The notes beneath the pieces are model-generated. The model did no database searches and was not told the origin of the DNA. It worked only from the letters and a program-made list of their open reading frames with translations. A DNA stretch of 64,000 nucleotides from Bacillus timonensis (GTDB lineage Bacteria > Bacillota > Bacilli > Bacillales > Bacillaceae_L), in assembly GCA_020171895.1 (NCBI GenBank), contig JAIVAN010000007.1:124001-188000 (forward strand). Reading direction: 5' to 3'. Below are positions 8,930-16,065 of this stretch, piece by piece (the first letter of the stretch is position 1; every line of letters begins with the position of its first letter). The position numbers were made by a program, and so were the translations under genes.

Positions 8930-9193
8930 TACCCTGAAAATACGACACTGTACAAGGGGTGTTAGTCTGCGTTACAGGAACCTCGCTTTCCGTGGGGCGC
9001 CACTTGAGCCTCCTCGGCTTCGCCTGTGGGGTCCGGGGTCCGTCGCATATCCCACAGGAGTCTCGGTTCCTTCCACTCCGATTAACACGCAAGAATGACT
9101 TAAAGCCCAACATTCTATAAACCCCAAAATCAAGTTCACATTTTCATCTTTCATGGTGCAAATCCATATTTGCATGGAAGTCTACCCTGAAAT
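8930..9193 (+). repeat. Structured intergenic repeat, copy B
   Basis: It has the same architecture as copy A: left boundary TACCCTGAAAATAC (8930-8943), right boundary TACCCTGAAATG (from 9183), core inverted repeat GTGTTAGTC (8959-8967) with GATTAACAC (9080-9088), and a right-hand hairpin TGCAAATCC-ATA-TTTGCA. It belongs with copy D in a sub-family in which the internal stem reads GTGGG with CCCAC instead of GCGGG with CCCGC. Here GGAACC also pairs perfectly with GGTTCC. It occupies the gap between the convergent genes comER and yqeM. Confidence 0.85.
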
Positions 9194-9256
9194 GATATTG
9201 CAAAATAAAAAGTTAAAAATGGATAATATACATGAAATTACATCTTAATATACAAA

Positions 9257-9300
9257 ATACTCCATTGGACCAGAATCTTATTCTTGTTCCAATGGAGTAT
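9257..9300 (-). terminator. Terminator of the yqeG-yqeM operon
   Basis: ATACTCCATTGGA and TCCAATGGAGTAT form a long stem, followed on the minus strand by TTTTGTATATT. It lies just beyond the yqeM stop. Confidence 0.85.
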
Positions 9301-9307
9301 AATCGAA

Positions 9308-10051
9308 TTATTTTTTCACTGTGAAGAAGATGCGTTCTGATTGATCAGTAACGGGTTGATCAAAATCGCCTGTAATCTCTAATAGTGTAAATCCTATTTC
9401 TTCAATCCATTTTTTATATTCTTGAACAGAAAAGGTCCTTTGTAAATGGAATTCATCAAATCGATAATAGAAAGCGTCATCGTTTTTTTTCACAAAGAAA
9501 GATAGATCATGTTCGACACTATTTGCATATGGACCAGGGTAACAATTCCAAATAAAGCTTATTTCTTCATCATTTCCTGCAAAAGTCTGATTCATAAAGA
9601 TCTGTGATATTTTATAAATAGAATGGATATCAAACATAAAAAGACCACCATTTTTCAGTTGGTCAAATACTCTCTGAAAAGTCTCTTTCACCTGATCTTC
9701 CGTTTCTAAATAATTCAATGAGTCACAAAAAATCACAATACAGTCAAATAAGTCTAAACCTGATAATTCAGTCATGTTTTGCTGTAAAAACTCTATGCTT
9801 GTACGGTGATCCGTTGATTTTGATTGAGCAACTGACAACATATCTTCGGACAGATCAATTCCAACAACATCAAAACCAGCTTGTGAAAGAAGAATTGACA
9901 ACTCACCCGTCCCACATGCTAAATCAAGGATTCTTTTTATTGGTTGGCTACTATATTTATTTGCATGATGATTAATATAGCTAACCCACTTCTCATAATC
10001 AACATCCTGCATTAGTTTGTCATAATAATAGGCAAACTGACCGTAATTCAT
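9308..10051 (-). CDS. yqeM: YqeM, class I SAM-dependent methyltransferase-like protein
   Basis: The 247-residue protein has the SAM-binding motif I LDLACGTGELSILL at about residues 42-55, followed by VVGIDLSEDML (motif II) and QNMTELSG. The substrate is not known. It is the last gene of the yqeG operon; its ATG overlaps the end of rsfS by four bases (10048-10051), which suggests translational coupling. The full-length fold and position match YqeM of Bacillus subtilis. Confidence 0.9.
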   Translation of the reverse strand: MNYGQFAYYYDKLMQDVDYEKWVSYINHHANKYSSQPIKRILDLACGTGELSILLSQAGFDVVGIDLSEDMLSVAQSKSTDHRTSIEFLQQNMTELSGLDLFDCIVIFCDSLNYLETEDQVKETFQRVFDQLKNGGLFMFDIHSIYKISQIFMNQTFAGNDEEISFIWNCYPGPYANSVEHDLSFFVKKNDDAFYYRFDEFHLQRTFSVQEYKKWIEEIGFTLLEITGDFDQPVTDQSERIFFTVKK

Positions 10052-10407
10052 TGATTATTAAACTCTGTTTCAATTTTTTCGATAGGCGCATCTCCCCAGA
10101 GACGCTCTAAATTGTAATAAGAACGCTCATCACGATGAAACACATGTGCAACAACGTCTCCTAAATCAAGCAGTATCCATCTTGCTTGATCAAATCCCTC
10201 TAGACGTTGTATATTGATGTTGTTTTCTACTGCTTTTTCCTTTATTTCTCTAGCAATTGCTTGAACTTGTTTATCAGAGTTACCATGACAAATTAGAAAA
10301 TAATCTGCAACAAGTGACAACCCTTTCATGTTTAACGCAACTATATCCTCTGCTCTCTTGTCGTCTGCCGCTTTTACTGCTAATGTTAATATCTCTTTTT
10401 CATTCAT
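10048..10407 (-). CDS. rsfS: Ribosomal silencing factor RsfS
   Basis: The 119-residue product contains ADYFLICHGNSDKQVQAIA and GFDQARWILLDLGDVVAHVF, hallmarks of the RsfS/YbeB/Iojap family. RsfS binds ribosomal protein L14 (uL14) on the 50S subunit and blocks subunit joining when nutrients are scarce. It sits 15 bases after yqeK and overlaps yqeM. Confidence 0.95.
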   Translation of the reverse strand: MNEKEILTLAVKAADDKRAEDIVALNMKGLSLVADYFLICHGNSDKQVQAIAREIKEKAVENNINIQRLEGFDQARWILLDLGDVVAHVFHRDERSYYNLERLWGDAPIEKIETEFNNQ

Positions 10408-10422
10408 TCATTTTTCCTCCTT

Positions 10423-10986
10423 TTATTTTTCCATCAAGAGTAGAGAATTATAAAATACAAATGTATCAGGAAAAACAGGTTGATTTTTTCTCAATAAAAA
10501 CCCAATGGTATTTTTAACAGCCATAATAAGTGCTTTATCAAAATCAACCGATGACATCTCACGTACTTCCTCCACTCCTGGAAAATGTCTACCCGGTTCA
10601 ATATAATCTGCTAAATATATAATCTTATCTAGTAAAGTCATCTTCTCATATCCAGATGTATGATATTTAATGGCATTTAAAATGTCCCGATCTTTTATGC
10701 CAACTTCTTTTTCTACTAAATATGCCCCTACTGGAGCATGCCATAATTCACTATTAAAGTGTAGTAATCTCGGATCCATCTTTTGATCCATTATTATTTT
10801 TTTCATTTCTGATTTCGGTCTAAATTTGGCATAATCGTGAAAAATGGCTGCTATTTCTGCTTTCTTAGTAGAAATATTATTTTCTTTCGCCAGTTCAATT
10901 GCCGTTTCCATTACTCCAATGGTATGTATATACCGATGTTCAGTAAGATGAGCCTTTACAATTTCTAATGCTTCACTACGCTCCAT
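10423..10986 (-). CDS. yqeK: YqeK, HD-domain Ap4A hydrolase
   Basis: The 187-residue protein is a YqeK-type HD protein: RYIHTIGVMETAIELA supplies the first metal histidine, IFHDYAKF the HD pair, and WHAPVGAYL and HTSGYEKM later conserved histidines. Members of this family cleave diadenosine tetraphosphate symmetrically to two ADP. The gene overlaps the end of nadD by 11 bases, and this pairing with nadD is widely conserved in Firmicutes. Confidence 0.92.
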   Translation of the reverse strand: MERSEALEIVKAHLTEHRYIHTIGVMETAIELAKENNISTKKAEIAAIFHDYAKFRPKSEMKKIIMDQKMDPRLLHFNSELWHAPVGAYLVEKEVGIKDRDILNAIKYHTSGYEKMTLLDKIIYLADYIEPGRHFPGVEEVREMSSVDFDKALIMAVKNTIGFLLRKNQPVFPDTFVFYNSLLLMEK

Positions 10987-11545
10987 ATAAGCTTTTCTCC
11001 TTAATAAATTCCCTTACCCTTTCTGGTAACAAATACTTTGTACTCCTACCTTCACTATATCTTTTTCTTATCATAGAAGAAGATACACCAAATTCTGGGG
11101 TTTCGACTTCGTTAATAGTGTATGGAGAATTCATTGAATAGCCTGGTCTTTTCACTCCTACAAATTGAATCAATTTCACTAATTCGTCAATATTATTCCA
11201 TTTCGGAAGATACTCTACCATATCTCCCCCAATAATAAAGTAAAATTTTGTATCAGGGTATGTGGCAACGAGTAATTTCATTGTATCGTATGTATAGGAC
11301 GGACCTGAACGTGTAATTTCAATCTTTTCAATCTTAAATTTATCATTTTCTTCAATGGCTAACTGAATCATTTTCAATCGATCAGCAACATCTGACACTT
11401 TCTGTGAATTTTTGTGAGGAGGAACTGCAGCAGGCATAAACCATACTTCTGATAAATTAAGTGTAGTCATAACCTCATTTGCTATTAACAAATGACCATA
11501 ATGCGGAGGGTCAAACGTACCTCCTAAAATACCAACTTTTTTCAT
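10976..11545 (-). CDS. nadD: Nicotinate-nucleotide adenylyltransferase
   Basis: NadD makes nicotinate adenine dinucleotide from nicotinate mononucleotide and ATP in NAD synthesis. The 189-residue product has the nucleotidyltransferase motif GGTFDPPHYGHLL near the N-terminus, FIIGGDMVEYLPKW in the middle and the C-terminal VSSSMIRKRYSEG that completes the ATP site. ATG at 11543-11545 gives the usual family length; a TTG one codon upstream is an alternative, both behind AAGGAGG. Confidence 0.95.
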   Translation of the reverse strand: MKKVGILGGTFDPPHYGHLLIANEVMTTLNLSEVWFMPAAVPPHKNSQKVSDVADRLKMIQLAIEENDKFKIEKIEITRSGPSYTYDTMKLLVATYPDTKFYFIIGGDMVEYLPKWNNIDELVKLIQFVGVKRPGYSMNSPYTINEVETPEFGVSSSMIRKRYSEGRSTKYLLPERVREFIKEKSLYGA

Positions 11546-11579
11546 CAATACTTCCTCCTTTCAAAAAACTCATAAAAAA

Positions 11580-11873
11580 TTATTTAGGAAGGACTAATTG
11601 CTTATTTTCTCTCGATTCTTTGTACAATACGATTGTGTTTCCAATCACTTGTACTAATTGTGCTCTTGCACCTTTACTTAATTGTTCGGATACTGTATAA
11701 CGATCATCTTCACAATTCTGCAAAATACTTACTTTAATTAACTCACGTGCCTCAAGGGCATCTGAAATTTGCTTTACCATATTTTCATTTACCCCGCCTT
11801 TTCCCACTTGAAAAATTGGGTCTATATGATGCGCTTTTGAGCGTAGAAAACGCTTTTGTTTCCCTGTTAACAT
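11580..11873 (-). CDS. yhbY: YhbY family RNA-binding protein (CRM domain)
   Basis: The 97-residue protein is a single CRM domain, starting MLTGKQKRFLRSKAHHIDPI and containing the GKGGVNENMV turn. YhbY-type proteins associate with pre-50S particles and are thought to assist ribosome assembly. It is YqeI in Bacillus subtilis. Its start overlaps the aroE stop by seven bases, and it lies beside another ribosome-assembly gene, yqeH. Confidence 0.93.
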   Translation of the reverse strand: MLTGKQKRFLRSKAHHIDPIFQVGKGGVNENMVKQISDALEARELIKVSILQNCEDDRYTVSEQLSKGARAQLVQVIGNTIVLYKESRENKQLVLPK

Positions 11874-12709
11874 ATTGTGTTTCCTCCTAGTTTGTCTAAT
11901 ACAATGTTTTCCATTCTCTTTGTATCAGGTGATATACCTGTCCATTTTTCAAAAGCTAGAGCACCTTGATATACAAACATCCCAACACCGTTTTGAACCG
12001 TTGCTCCCTTATTTTTTGCATCTTTCAAAAATGTTGATAAAAGTGGATTATAAATAATATCGCTAACCAGTGTGTCTAGTTTTATGTTCTTTAGTGATAA
12101 CGGTGACTTATCTATATTGGGATGCATACCCACAGACGTAGTATTTATTATTATATCGTATTTCTCAAGGCAGTTTTCTGCTTCAGGAATCGATAAACTG
12201 TTTGAATTTGCATTGTATTTACAATGTTGTATAAGGTAATCTGCTGTTTCTTTTGTTCGATTGCATATATCTATATCCTTTACACCGGTATATGCCAAAG
12301 TAAAATATATTGCTCTTGCAGCTCCTCCCGCACCGATTAGGAGTATTTTGGACTGTGATAATGGCAGTTTAATCAATGGTTTTAATGCTTCAATAAAACC
12401 TAGACCATCCGTATTGTAACCGACTAATTTACCCTTGTTATTTACTACAGTATTTACCGCACCTATTTCTCTTGCTATCTCTTCAATATCATCCAAGTAA
12501 GGAATGATGTTAACCTTATGGGGAATCGTCACGTTCACACCAGAAATTTTGAGTCCACGGATGCCGTCAATAGCTTCTTTTAACTGATCTTTTTCTACTC
12601 GAAACTTATGATAAATTGCATCGACCTGATAATATTGGAATAAATCATTATGCATTGCAGGTGACATAGAATGCTCAATCGGATCTCCTATTACACCAAA
12701 AATCTTCAT
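11867..12709 (-). CDS. aroE: Shikimate dehydrogenase (NADP+)
   Basis: AroE reduces 3-dehydroshikimate to shikimate in aromatic amino acid synthesis. The product has the substrate motif GDPIEHSMSPAMHND at the N-terminus, VTIPHK with the catalytic Lys, NTDGLGF, and the NADP-binding ILLIGAGGAARAI. Length is about 280 residues, as usual. I give ATG at 12707-12709; a TTG two codons upstream (12715) has a better-spaced GGTGA, so the start is uncertain by two residues. Confidence 0.95.
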   Translation of the reverse strand: MKIFGVIGDPIEHSMSPAMHNDLFQYYQVDAIYHKFRVEKDQLKEAIDGIRGLKISGVNVTIPHKVNIIPYLDDIEEIAREIGAVNTVVNNKGKLVGYNTDGLGFIEALKPLIKLPLSQSKILLIGAGGAARAIYFTLAYTGVKDIDICNRTKETADYLIQHCKYNANSNSLSIPEAENCLEKYDIIINTTSVGMHPNIDKSPLSLKNIKLDTLVSDIIYNPLLSTFLKDAKNKGATVQNGVGMFVYQGALAFEKWTGISPDTKRMENIVLDKLGGNTIC

Positions 12710-12744
12710 TCCCAAACAATATCACCAACCTTCAACTTTCATTC

Positions 12745-13845
12745 CTATATTAACGACTTTCTCACAATAACCCCAACACCTCTTGGGACATGTGCAACAA
12801 TTTTCACATTAGGCTCGTTAACCGTCACCCAACCTAAACCTGAAAAAACAACATCTGTTTTAGCTTCTTTTACCATAATTTCTTTTGAAACTAAGGGTGA
12901 CAACTCTTCTAGGTTTGTTGGTGGTTGAAGTAGCTCACCAGCATGTTTGTTGTATAACTCATCTGCTTTCTCAAGTTTTGTACGGTGTATATTTAACTCA
13001 TTTGAAAAATAGCAAACAAACGCCTGTCTATCACCTGTAACGAAATCGAACCGAGCTAATCCACCAAAAAATAAGGTTTGCGCTTCATTTAATTGAAAAA
13101 CTCTTGATTTTATTTCTTTTTTAGGTGTAAGTACCTTTAAGTCTTCTTTACTCACATGATGTGCCATTTGATGATGATTTATTATTCCAGGGGTATCAAT
13201 TAACGCAGTACCGTCATCTAAAGGGATTTCAATAAGATCAAGTGTAGTTCCTGGAAAATGCGAGGTAGTAATCACATTCTCTTCACCACTAAATTCTTTA
13301 ATCATACGATTAATAAAGGTTGATTTACCAACGTTTGTACATCCAACAACATATACGTCTTTTCCCTCTCGATAATGTTCAATTGCTTCAGCAATCTCCT
13401 TAATACCATGTCCTTTTTCAGCACTTATTAATGAAACATCAATTGGTCTTAGCCCTAGTTCTTTCGCCGACTGCTTCATCCAATTAATTAGCTTATTATA
13501 CTTGACTGATTTAGGTAAGAGGTCTACTTTATTCCCTACAAGAAGGATATTATTGTGCCCAACAAAACGATGTAGTCCAGGTAACCAACTTCCGTTAAAA
13601 TCAAATATATCTACTATTTTCACAATTAATGCGTCAGTTTGACCAATTCCGTTTAAGATACGTAAAAAGTCATCGTCAGTTAATTCCACGTCCTGAATCT
13701 CGTTATAATGTTTTAACTTGAAACAGCGTTGGCAAATAATTGTTTCTTTTTTTAAAGCGGCAGGGGGTGCGTACCCTAGCTTATCTCTTGATTCTGTTTG
13801 AATCTCTACACCACAGCCGATACAAGAATACTTATTTTCTTCCAC
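12745..13845 (-). CDS. yqeH: YqeH, circularly permuted GTPase for 30S assembly
   Basis: The predicted 366-residue product has an N-terminal zinc finger (CIGC and CQRC) and GTPase motifs in permuted order: NKVDLL (G4) comes before GCTNVGKST (G1) and DTPG (G3). YqeH is needed for assembly of the 30S subunit in Bacillus subtilis. I chose GTG at 13843-13845, eight bases after GGAGGAG inside the yqeG tail; this gives exactly the known family length and avoids a 40-base overlap with yqeG that an upstream ATG would require. Confidence 0.95.
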   Translation of the reverse strand: MEENKYSCIGCGVEIQTESRDKLGYAPPAALKKETIICQRCFKLKHYNEIQDVELTDDDFLRILNGIGQTDALIVKIVDIFDFNGSWLPGLHRFVGHNNILLVGNKVDLLPKSVKYNKLINWMKQSAKELGLRPIDVSLISAEKGHGIKEIAEAIEHYREGKDVYVVGCTNVGKSTFINRMIKEFSGEENVITTSHFPGTTLDLIEIPLDDGTALIDTPGIINHHQMAHHVSKEDLKVLTPKKEIKSRVFQLNEAQTLFFGGLARFDFVTGDRQAFVCYFSNELNIHRTKLEKADELYNKHAGELLQPPTNLEELSPLVSKEIMVKEAKTDVVFSGLGWVTVNEPNVKIVAHVPRGVGVIVRKSLI

Positions 13846-13850
13846 GTAAC

Positions 13851-14366
13851 TTACTCCTCCCAATACAACATACCTTTCTTTTTCATCCAAGATAATAATC
13901 GTCTCTCAATTCTTCTGTTAAACTTCGTAAAGAAGCCATCAGTTTGGGCAACTGGAACAACTAATATTGTATGTAATCCACTTCTGTTGCCGCCAAAAAC
14001 GTCAGTTAATAACTGATCACCAATCACAACAACGTCTTCTCTATTTAAATTCATATGAGCTAGAGCTTTTCTAAAAGCTTTTCCCATTGGCTTTCTTGCT
14101 TCATGAATAAATGGGATATTTAAAGGATCAGAAAAGTCCTTTACTCGTTGTTCCTTATTATTTGAAACAATCGTTACTAAAATCCCATGATTTTTCATTT
14201 CCTTAAACCATTCAATTAGTTTTGGGGTAGCATTTGGTCTATCCCACTCCACTAGTGTATTATCTAGGTCAGTAACGATTCCCTTAATACCACGCTCTAA
14301 GAGAAGTTGTGGAGTTATTTCAAATATACTTTTCACATGCTCGTCAGGTAAAAAATGCTTTAACAT
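13851..14366 (-). CDS. yqeG: YqeG, HAD-superfamily phosphatase (subfamily IIIA)
   Basis: The 171-residue product contains the HAD nucleophile motif DLDNTLVEWD at about residues 36-45, VSNN (motif II) and GDQLLTDVFGGN (motif IV). This places it in the YqeG family of HAD phosphatases, whose physiological substrate is not settled. It is the first gene of the operon reaching yqeM. The yqeG-sda intergenic region upstream is rich in DnaA boxes. Confidence 0.92.
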   Translation of the reverse strand: MLKHFLPDEHVKSIFEITPQLLLERGIKGIVTDLDNTLVEWDRPNATPKLIEWFKEMKNHGILVTIVSNNKEQRVKDFSDPLNIPFIHEARKPMGKAFRKALAHMNLNREDVVVIGDQLLTDVFGGNRSGLHTILVVPVAQTDGFFTKFNRRIERRLLSWMKKKGMLYWEE

Positions 14367-14524
14367 CTATAACACCTCAATAGTCATTTAAAATCAAACA
14401 TCATGTTACATCATATCTGATAATGCCTTCACTTTCAAAAAAAATTGACAAAATATGCGATGATTTCACAATTTCTCCATCTAAAATAAAAACTTTTCGA
14501 CAAAACTCTGAAAATTTCAACACT

Positions 14525-14623
14525 TGTGGATAAACTTGTTCACATTATACACATTGATATACATACATTTCCAATATTTATGAACAAAATACCCACAGGT
14601 TATCCACTATTATCTGTGGATAA
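14525..14623. promoter_or_regulatory. Cluster of DnaA boxes upstream of sda
   Basis: Within 99 bases there are three perfect matches to TTATNCACA or its complement, at 14525-14533 (TGTGGATAA), 14545-14553 (TTATACACA) and 14615-14623 (TGTGGATAA), and one-mismatch sites at 14536-14544 (TTGTTCACA) and 14600-14608 (TTATCCACT). In Bacillus subtilis DnaA binds the sda promoter region and controls sda when replication is disturbed, so this cluster most likely does the same. It could also affect the divergent yqeG operon. The rest of the 14367-14755 gap is AT-rich promoter DNA. Confidence 0.8.
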
Positions 14624-14755
14624 CAGAACGGTTGTTCTCACTCTTTTTTCATGATAGAGTAAGGTTACTAACTAGATAGAACGTACTATTCTATGCACCA
14701 TATAGATAAATAGAACAGTTGCAACCCCTTTAATATCATCTATTTTAGGAGGTGA

Positions 14756-14920
14756 ATGCCAGAATTTCTGGCAATCCAAATGAGGAAGCTTTCAGACGAA
14801 TTATTAATCGAATCTTATTTTAAGGCAAACGAATTAAAGTTGAGTCAAGATTTTATTTCATTAATAGAAACTGAAATTCTACGCCGATCTTTATCACACA
14901 GAATCCGAGCGACATCATAG
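14756..14920 (+). CDS. sda: Sporulation checkpoint inhibitor Sda
   Basis: The core product [20 protein letters not shown] onward is Sda, a small helical hairpin protein that inhibits the sporulation histidine kinase KinA and links replication status to the decision to sporulate. Two starts are possible. ATG 14780 gives the 46-residue form studied in Bacillus subtilis, but it lies 24 bases from the AGGAGGTGA at 14747-14755. ATG 14756 is in frame, adds eight residues (MPEFLAIQ), and sits only three bases after GGAGG. I give the longer frame and regard the 46-residue form as equally likely. A terminator follows directly. Confidence 0.9.
   Translation: MPEFLAIQMRKLSDELLIESYFKANELKLSQDFISLIETEILRRSLSHRIRATS
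14758..14772 (+). promoter_or_regulatory. Hairpin between sda ribosome binding site and ATG
   Basis: GCCAGA and TCTGGC (14758-14763 and 14767-14772) can form a six-base-pair stem with an ATT loop, extended by one T-A pair. Folding would bring the AGGAGGTGA at 14747-14755 to an effective distance near ten bases from ATG 14780. A regulatory role is inferred only. Confidence 0.4.
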
Positions 14921-14933
14921 ATACAATACAATA

Positions 14934-14958
14934 GAGCCAGAGAACTGGCTCTTTTTTT
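14934..14958 (+). terminator. Terminator of sda
   Basis: GAGCCAG and CTGGCTC form a stem around AGAA, followed by seven T. Confidence 0.9.
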
Positions 14959-14962
14959 CATT

Positions 14963-15742
14963 TTATTTAAAACTGCCTATTTTTTGCCCAACTTTTACTT
15001 CTTCTGGAGTGTGAAGGGAATCTTCTATTTGAAACCTATCTTTTTCAAATAACAAGATTACAGTCGATCCAAACGTAAAGTAAGCCATTTCTTGACCTTT
15101 CGTTAAATGTTCATGTTCGTGTATCAGTTCAATACTATTTACAAACATGGCACCTACTTTTACAACTGTGACATGCATTAAATCGTTTTTAATTTCAGTT
15201 AGCTTTCTAAAGTTTTTTGATAGCGTGTCCTTCCCATATTTCAAGCCTAATTTGTTCACTGGATAAGACATTCCACCTAACGTCCACTGATGAGTAATTT
15301 CACCTGAAATTGGACTATGAATACGGTGGTAATGGCTTGGACTTAAATAGAGAATGATAAAAGTACCATCAATGTATTTCTCAAGACGAAATTCATCGCC
15401 GAGCATTTCTGAAATTGAGTACTTCTTTCCCTTAACAATTATTTCTTTAGATGGTAGTATCGTTCCTACCTCTTCCATGACTGCATCAACCGGACTAACC
15501 ACACTGTCTATATTAGTGTCTATTGGCCTTGCATCCTTCTTTAGCTTTCGCACAAATAAATCATGTAAGCTTGTAAACTCCTTTATCTCCTTTTCGATTT
15601 CTGTTTTATTAATGTTAAACACTTTAATAAATGAAGGAATAACAAAGGAACTGACACGCGATTGTGCAAATTTTTCTAATAATGAAGAAACAAAACGTTG
15701 GTTCGTTAATTCGATCATAAGTTGATATAATGTTTTACGCAT
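14963..15742 (-). CDS. psd: Phosphatidylserine decarboxylase proenzyme
   Basis: Psd converts phosphatidylserine to phosphatidylethanolamine in the membrane. The 259-residue product has the conserved SPVDAVMEEVG, YLSPSHYHRIHSPISGEI and the self-cleavage motif FGST near residue 228; cleavage before this Ser would create the beta and alpha chains and the pyruvoyl group. Many family members have LGST at this site, so Phe is a mild variant. The ATG follows GGAGG. The gene faces sda. Confidence 0.95.
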   Translation of the reverse strand: MRKTLYQLMIELTNQRFVSSLLEKFAQSRVSSFVIPSFIKVFNINKTEIEKEIKEFTSLHDLFVRKLKKDARPIDTNIDSVVSPVDAVMEEVGTILPSKEIIVKGKKYSISEMLGDEFRLEKYIDGTFIILYLSPSHYHRIHSPISGEITHQWTLGGMSYPVNKLGLKYGKDTLSKNFRKLTEIKNDLMHVTVVKVGAMFVNSIELIHEHEHLTKGQEMAYFTFGSTVILLFEKDRFQIEDSLHTPEEVKVGQKIGSFK

Positions 15743-15780
15743 ATTTTTTACCTCCGTTTGTGTGAAACAAACAACCTATA

Positions 15781-15831
15781 TGATTTATTTAATAAATCAC
15801 ATGAATTCATCCATGAGTGATATTATACCAT
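15781..15831 (-). promoter_or_regulatory. psd promoter with downstream palindrome
   Basis: On the minus strand there is an extended -10, TGGTATAAT, with TATAAT at 15823-15828. About 20-30 bases downstream, still ahead of the gene, is the palindrome TGATTTAT-TTA-ATAAATCA (15781-15799), which could be an operator. No known regulator is assigned. The remainder of the gap to 16020 shows no feature. Confidence 0.5.
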
Positions 15832-16021
15832 TTGTTTGGTGAACGCAATAACCTTTCTTTGTTTTAAAATCGTTTAAGGAGCTTTGTATCTATATATAAG
15901 TGTAAGATTTGTTTCTTTCTAAGTCTTAAAGCAACACACATTACACAGTTGTCGTAACATTCGAGCTAATTTATATCAAACCTCATCTAATGTAAGCATT
16001 CAACTTTTTAGACACAAAAAA

Positions 16022-16058
16022 GTAAAAGCCTAACACTGAAAATGTGTGTTAGGCTTTA
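16022..16058 (-). terminator. Terminator of pepF
   Basis: AAAGCCTAACAC and GTGTTAGGCTTT form a stem, followed on the minus strand by T-rich sequence. Confidence 0.85.
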
Positions 16059-16065
16059 ATATTTA

